From Actinomycetes bacterium (GTDB lineage: Bacteria; Actinomycetota; Acidimicrobiia; Acidimicrobiales; RAAP-2), in NCBI GenBank assembly GCA_021795095.1, contig JAJYPU010000055.1, positions 1-10,516 of the forward strand: a stretch of 10,516 bases of DNA, given 5' to 3'. Below, one piece after another: positions 7,052 through 10,516 of this stretch (position 1 is its first letter; every line of letters begins with the position of its first letter). Made by a program: the position numbers and the translations under genes. The notes under the pieces were generated by a model. That model did no database searches. It had not been told where the DNA came from and was given only the letters and a program-made list of their open reading frames with translations.

Positions 7052-7057
7052 TACCGT
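7052..7057 (+). promoter_or_regulatory. Predicted -10 box of a leaderless dnaG transcript
   Basis: TACCGT is separated from the dnaG ATG (7064) by exactly six bases, with no Shine-Dalgarno in between, pointing to initiation at the start codon itself. An 8-bp palindrome CCTCGAGG (7041-7048) sits just upstream, in the spacer region where a regulator could bind. Such palindromes are common by chance in GC-rich DNA. No convincing -35 box was found. Confidence 0.5.
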
Positions 7058-7063
7058 CTAGCC

Positions 7064-8872
7064 ATGGCCATCTCGGAGAGCGACATCGCGGCGGTGCGTG
7101 CCGCGACCGACATCGTCGCCTTGATCACCGAACAGGTCGCGCTGAAGAAGACTGGACGCCGCTGGACTGGTCTGTGCCCGTTTCACGGGGAGAAGACCCC
7201 GTCGTTCTCAGTCAACGCCGAAGAGGGGCGGTACTACTGCTTCGGCTGCCGCGTCGCCGGCGACCAGATCACCTGGGTTCGTGAGACGATGCACCTGGAC
7301 TTCGTTGACGCCGTCCGACTGCTCGCCGAGCGTTGCGGCATCGAACTCCATGAGGACGCCAACGCCTCCAAGGAGCGCAAGGAGCGCCAGCGACTCCTCG
7401 ACGCGATGGAACGAGCGGTTGACTGGTACCACCATCGCCTCCTCGAGTCCCCGGACGCTCGGGTGGCGCGTGACTACCTGCGGAGTCGAGGCATCAGCGG
7501 GGACATCGCGCGCCAGTTCCGCCTCGGCTGGGCGCCCGACCAGTGGGACGCGCTTGCGAATGCCCTGCACCTCGACGAGGCGGTCCTGTCCGGTACCGGT
7601 CTCGGGTTCGTGAATCAACGTGGACGAAAGCAGGACGCGATGCGCGCGCGCCTCATCTTTCCCATCTTCGACCCGAGCGGCAAGGCCATCGCGATGGGCG
7701 GGCGAATCATGCCCGGGGCTACGCGAGCCGACGGCACCCCACCGGCCAAGTACAAGAACAGCCCCGAGACCCCGATCTACTCGAAGCGGCGGACCCTCTA
7801 CGCCTTGAATTGGGCGAAGGATGACATCATCCGGTCCGGGGAGATCATCGTGTGCGAGGGTTACACCGACGTCATCGCGTTCTTCGGCGCGGGGATGCCA
7901 CGAGCGGTCGCTACCTGCGGCACGGCCCTCGGCGAGGAGCACTTCCGGACGATGCGCAACTTCGCCAAGCGCATCGTCCTCGCCTATGACGCGGACCAGG
8001 CCGGTCAGAGCGCGGCCGCTTCGGTGTATCAGTGGGAGCGCCAGCACGAGGTCGATGTCGCGGTCGCGCGAATGCCCGAGGGCACCGATCCCGCCGAACT
8101 CGCCCAGCGTGATCCCGCCGCACTGCGTCAGTGCGTAGCCGACGCGGTCCCGTTTCTGCAGTTCCGCCTCGAACGCGTACTCGAGTCCGCCGACTTCGGT
8201 ACGCCCGAGGGTCGGGCTCGGGCGGGCGAGCGAGCGATTACCGTGCTCGCCGAGCACCCGAGTGACCTGGTGCGCGACCAGTACGTTATGCAGGTGGCTG
8301 ACCGTCTTCGACTGGACGTGGCGACGCTGCGCGCGCGCGTTGGCGATGTGGCCCGAGGCGAGGTGCGCGTCACGCCCATCGTCGCGGTGAATCGACCGGT
8401 CACCGACGGGCTCCCGCGACCGGGATTGGAGGCGTTACGGCTCTGCGTGCACTTCCCTGACGTGCGTCGGCGTTTTGACCCTTCGTACTTCGTCCACGAC
8501 GTCCAGCGTGAAGCGTTCATCGCACTCACAACGGGCGAGTCGATGTCGACCATCATCGAGCGACTCGACCGCCAGGGGCTTGAGGAAGCCGCCCGCGTGC
8601 TCAGCGAGGTCGTCGTGGACGACCCGGGTTCTCACCCGTCGGACGGCGCGGTAGCGGCGGTCGTCGCGCAACTCCTGCGTCACGCCGCCGACGTCGCGTT
8701 GCACGAACTCGAGCGTGACCTGCGCGACGGTTCGGTGGCACCAGACGTCGCGGTCGCCGTGATTCGTGATGTGAAGGTTCGACTCGCGTTGCTGGGAACG
8801 GATCAGGGCGAGTCGGCGGAGGCGTCGCTTCGCGAATGGCTCATCGGTCGCATGGCCACGCAACCGACGTGA
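7064..8872 (+). CDS. dnaG: DNA primase DnaG
   Basis: DnaG makes the short RNA primers for lagging-strand synthesis and is recruited to the fork by the replicative helicase. The 602-residue protein has the full bacterial layout. The N-terminal CHC2 zinc-binding domain has Cys38, His41, Cys59 and Cys62 in LCPFHGEKTPSFSV ... YYCFGC. The RNA polymerase core domain follows (RLIFPIFDPSGKAIAMGGR, 196-214; YKNSPETPIYSK, 230-241). The Toprim catalytic motifs are EGYTD (265-269) and AYDADQAG (307-314), with CGTAL (285-289) between them. The C-terminal part (about 450-602) is weakly conserved and helical, as expected for the helicase-interacting domain. The ATG at 7064 gives the standard N-terminus ISESDIAAVR and fits a leaderless start. 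The stop overlaps a possible GTG start of the sigma-like gene. Length and motifs show no defect. Confidence 0.96.
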   Translation: MAISESDIAAVRAATDIVALITEQVALKKTGRRWTGLCPFHGEKTPSFSVNAEEGRYYCFGCRVAGDQITWVRETMHLDFVDAVRLLAERCGIELHEDANASKERKERQRLLDAMERAVDWYHHRLLESPDARVARDYLRSRGISGDIARQFRLGWAPDQWDALANALHLDEAVLSGTGLGFVNQRGRKQDAMRARLIFPIFDPSGKAIAMGGRIMPGATRADGTPPAKYKNSPETPIYSKRRTLYALNWAKDDIIRSGEIIVCEGYTDVIAFFGAGMPRAVATCGTALGEEHFRTMRNFAKRIVLAYDADQAGQSAAASVYQWERQHEVDVAVARMPEGTDPAELAQRDPAALRQCVADAVPFLQFRLERVLESADFGTPEGRARAGERAITVLAEHPSDLVRDQYVMQVADRLRLDVATLRARVGDVARGEVRVTPIVAVNRPVTDGLPRPGLEALRLCVHFPDVRRRFDPSYFVHDVQREAFIALTTGESMSTIIERLDRQGLEEAARVLSEVVVDDPGSHPSDGAVAAVVAQLLRHAADVALHELERDLRDGSVAPDVAVAVIRDVKVRLALLGTDQGESAEASLREWLIGRMATQPT

Positions 8873-8904
8873 CCCCGTCACGACGCATCGTCGGGGGACT
8901 CTCG

Positions 8905-9702
8905 ATGACCGAGCCCCTCAGCATCGACGAGGAGCGGCGTCTCTACCCGATCATCGTTCGGGGCCGCGAGGCCGAGACCGCGCTCGCCTCCACCGTCGAC
9001 CCGTCAGTGCGACGACGGCTGCTGCGACAGCGCCAGGCCGGTCAGGAGGCGGAGTCGACCCTGCTGCGAGCGACCTGTGGGCTCGTGCGCGCTCGGGCGA
9101 ATGAACGTGGCTACCGATTCGGAAACGAGGAACTGGAAGCCGCCGGCGTGGAAGGGCTCGTCAACGCGTTGCGTCGATTCGATCCGGCGCGAGGTGTTCG
9201 ATTCGCGACGTACGCCAACTACTGGATTACCAAGCTCGTCAATCAGGCGGTGCAACAGCAGGCGGGTCTGACCGATGGCGAGATGCGACTCGTCGTCTCG
9301 CTGCAGCGATTCGAGCGCTCAAGAACGCGCCCGCCATCGCGACGGGAGGTCGCCGCGCACCTCGGGGTGTCGCCGGCCAGGGCCAATGAGATCATGCAGA
9401 TGAGCCGTGAGCTGGTACGGCGTCGCTTCCACGAATCGCCAATGCCGGACCTCGTGGATTCTCGTAGCACCGAGGGACCGCCCGAAGCGCCGTCGTGGGT
9501 GATTGACGCGTTGAAGCGCATCTGTGGGCCGGATTTTGACGACTTTTGGCAGTACACGTTTCGAACGACGACGCTGGAGGAGCTGGCCGCGGCCCACGCG
9601 ATTACGCGCCAGGGCATGGCGAAGCGGATCGAGCGCAGCCGTCGGGCGGTGCGCGAGAGCGAGGATGCGGAACGCCTACAGGCGTGGTTCGACCTGCAGT
9701 GA
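8905..9702 (+). CDS. Divergent sigma-70 family protein in the sigA position after dnaG
   Basis: Sigma factors direct RNA polymerase to promoters. This 265-residue protein has the overall group layout but no region 1.1. LSIDEERRLYPIIVRG (5-20) resembles the end of region 1.2. Residues about 48-120, with EGLVNALRRFDPARGVRFATYANYWI, form region 2. About 140-175 is region 3-like. TLEELAAAHAITRQGMAKRI (223-242) is the region 4.2 helix-turn-helix. Aligned by eye to E. coli RpoD, the -10-reading Gln437 and Thr440 are Lys110 and Asn113, and Trp433 is Tyr106. The TPRE..VL..RFG block of region 4.1 is replaced by an acidic/aromatic stretch (209-219). Glu585 and Arg588 of the -35 helix are Gln and Ala. 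The ATG at 8905 has GGGGGA six bases upstream. A GTG at 8869, overlapping the dnaG stop as GTGA, would add 12 residues. It may read unusual promoters or have lost promoter reading. Sigma-family membership is fairly sure, its role is not. Confidence 0.82.
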   Translation: MTEPLSIDEERRLYPIIVRGREAETALASTVDPSVRRRLLRQRQAGQEAESTLLRATCGLVRARANERGYRFGNEELEAAGVEGLVNALRRFDPARGVRFATYANYWITKLVNQAVQQQAGLTDGEMRLVVSLQRFERSRTRPPSRREVAAHLGVSPARANEIMQMSRELVRRRFHESPMPDLVDSRSTEGPPEAPSWVIDALKRICGPDFDDFWQYTFRTTTLEELAAAHAITRQGMAKRIERSRRAVRESEDAERLQAWFDLQ

Positions 9703-9718
9703 CGGAGTGTTCCGGTGC

Positions 9719-9724
9719 TAGTGT
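9719..9724 (+). promoter_or_regulatory. Possible -10 box for the tRNA-Asn gene
   Basis: TAGTGT fits TAnnnT and lies 17 bases after the sigma-gene stop. It would give a transcript starting about 14 bases before the mature tRNA 5' end, a common distance for tRNA genes. The -35 region is poor (CTGCAG at 9694-9699 with a 19-bp spacer is the best I see), so the call is tentative. Read-through from the dnaG-sigma operon is an alternative. Confidence 0.3.
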
Positions 9725-9744
9725 TGCGGTGCCTTCGGGTGCGA

Positions 9745-9817
9745 TCCCAGATAGCTCAATTGGCAGAGCAAGCGACTGTTAATCGCTAGGTTGCAGGTTC
9801 GAGTCCTGCTCTGGGAG
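9745..9817 (+). tRNA. tRNA-Asn (anticodon GUU)
   Basis: A complete 73-nt cloverleaf can be folded by eye. The acceptor arm TCCCAGA (9745-9751) pairs fully with TCTGGGA (9810-9816). The D arm is GCTC/GAGC (9754-9757, 9766-9769) with loop AATTGGCA. The anticodon arm AGCGA/TCGCT encloses loop CTGTTAA with anticodon GTT at 9778-9780, reading AAC/AAU as asparagine. The variable loop is five bases, and the T arm is GCAGG/CCTGC with loop TTCGAGT. The discriminator base is G (9817), followed by CTC, so the 3' CCA must be added by the CCA-adding enzyme. All stems are perfectly paired, so the gene looks functional. It stands alone between the sigma-like gene and the hydrolase. No clear terminator follows. 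Confidence 0.97.
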
Positions 9818-9932
9818 CTCTAAAAATCCGCCGACCTGGGCACCCGTCGACTGTTGTTCGACATGGACGGTGGCGCACAGCGGGGGACTCGACCGAGGAC
9901 GTCATTGGCGACCGTGGTGGCGGGTGTCGAAC

Positions 9933-9938
9933 TACCAT
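9933..9938 (+). promoter_or_regulatory. Possible -10 box of the alpha/beta hydrolase gene
   Basis: TACCAT fits TAnnnT, and initiation about seven bases later (near 9945) would give an 11-base leader consisting almost entirely of the Shine-Dalgarno-like GGGGAGGGG (9945-9953) before the ATG at 9956. The rest of the 138-bp gap after the tRNA holds only a weak inverted repeat (GTCGA 9846-9850 / TCGAC 9858-9862) and nothing else I can name. Confidence 0.35.
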
Positions 9939-9955
9939 CGCCTCGGGGAGGGGCG

Positions 9956-10516
9956 ATGACCTACGACGTGAGCGCTGATGTGCGGCTCGACCCGCGCGTC
10001 CGAGACCTGCTCCTCGTTATGCCACCGCCGACGGCGATTGAGGTCGTCCATCGTGACGAGTTGGTGCGCGAGGCCGCGTCTGAGCAAGGACTGGAGCGTG
10101 AGAGGCTCTACGAGGAGTTCGTAGCGATCTGTGATACCGAGGAGGCCGCTCCTTCAACGGGCCTACATTTCGACGACGTCGAGGTCGAATCCCGACCCGA
10201 TGGGAATCGAATCAGACTCCAGGTAGTGCGGCCCGATACCGATGCGACGCTCGCTGCCGTGTACTACATCCACGGTGGTGGCATGGCGAGCAGCTCGAGT
10301 TATCACGGCAACTATCGATCGTGGGCACGTATCGTCGCCGGCTACGGCGTGGCCGTCGTGATGGTGGAATTTCGCAACTCCATCAGCCCCGGCCGGGTAC
10401 CCGAGATCGCTCCCTACCCGGCGGGGCTCAACGACTGTCTGTCGGGACTTTTGTGGTTGCGTGACCACGCTGATCGCTTCGGGATCGACGCCCAGTGCAT
10501 AGTCGTAGCTGGCGAG
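9956..10516 (+). CDS. Alpha/beta hydrolase, hormone-sensitive-lipase type (3' partial)
   Basis: This is the first 187 codons of a carboxylesterase/lipase-like enzyme cut by the window edge. HGGGM (residues 106-110) is the oxyanion-hole motif of the HSL (alpha/beta-hydrolase fold-3) family. VVMVEFRNS (134-142) and PYPAGLNDCLSGLLWLRDHA (153-172) match the strand and helix that follow in this family. The last visible residues, IVVAGE, are the strand leading into the nucleophile elbow (G-E/D-S-x-G). The catalytic serine is therefore expected as the very next codon and is not visible. No signal peptide is seen, so the product is probably cytoplasmic. The ATG at 9956 has a strong GGGGAGGGG upstream, and the frame is open to the end. 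The substrate (short-chain or steroid-type ester) cannot be told. The acid and His of the triad lie outside the window. Confidence 0.88.
   Translation, partial: MTYDVSADVRLDPRVRDLLLVMPPPTAIEVVHRDELVREAASEQGLERERLYEEFVAICDTEEAAPSTGLHFDDVEVESRPDGNRIRLQVVRPDTDATLAAVYYIHGGGMASSSSYHGNYRSWARIVAGYGVAVVMVEFRNSISPGRVPEIAPYPAGLNDCLSGLLWLRDHADRFGIDAQCIVVAGE

Noticed and set aside
7208..8257. Minus-strand open frame of 349 codons opposite dnaG
   Set aside because: It is antisense to intact primase motifs. The translated product shows no fold or motif I recognise.
9846..9862. Inverted repeat GTCGA/TCGAC after tRNA-Asn
   Set aside because: Only five pairs with a seven-base loop and no T-run. It is too weak to call a terminator or operator.
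9956..10516. Codon use (GTA, ATA, AGA) in the hydrolase as evidence of recent transfer
   Set aside because: ATA also occurs in recO and photolyase, and AGA in the sigma-like gene. The visible stretch is too short to claim a different codon bias.

Overview
The window is a stretch of high-GC bacterial chromosome, densely packed with conserved housekeeping genes. It most likely comes from an actinobacterium. I lean towards an Acidimicrobiia-like lineage, but that is an inference. The evidence is the GC-rich third codon positions, frequent GTG starts, an alpha2-type glycyl-tRNA synthetase, a DrrA/DrrB-type ABC exporter, a tRNA gene without an encoded CCA, and start codons sitting a fixed distance behind TAnnnT promoter boxes, as in leaderless actinobacterial mRNAs. 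I see no CRISPR array, prophage, insertion sequence, rRNA or obvious new system.

Layout. Bases 1-135 are the end of a gene for a membrane protein with a short acidic tail. It overlaps recO (132-869, recombination mediator). After a 102-bp gap come a FAD photolyase (972-2372) and, overlapping it by four bases, hemW (2369-3442, radical-SAM heme chaperone). glyS (3460-4779) follows under its own apparent promoter. On the opposite strand lies a three-gene operon read right to left: ABC ATPase (6998-6009), ABC-2 permease (6012-5221) and a small hotdog-fold thioesterase (about 5218-4790), whose end converges on glyS with 10 bp between the stops. A 65-bp divergent promoter region separates this operon from dnaG (7064-8872). 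dnaG is followed by a divergent sigma-70-like protein (8905-9702, possibly starting at 8869), then tRNA-Asn(GUU) (9745-9817). A 138-bp gap precedes the first 187 codons of an HSL-type alpha/beta hydrolase, which runs off the right edge just before its expected catalytic serine.

How it fits together. recO ... glyS ... dnaG-sigma resembles the widespread recO-glyRS-dnaG-sigA 'macromolecular synthesis' neighbourhood, coupling DNA repair, translation charging, replication priming and transcription. Three departures stand out. Photolyase and hemW are inserted after recO. An exporter-thioesterase operon occupies the glyS-dnaG interval. The gene in the sigA position is short and lacks the residues that canonical sigma-70 uses to read promoter -10 and -35 elements. 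Every tandem same-strand protein-gene pair apart from recO-photolyase and hemW-glyS has an ATGA or GTGA stop/start overlap available, which suggests translational coupling within small operons.
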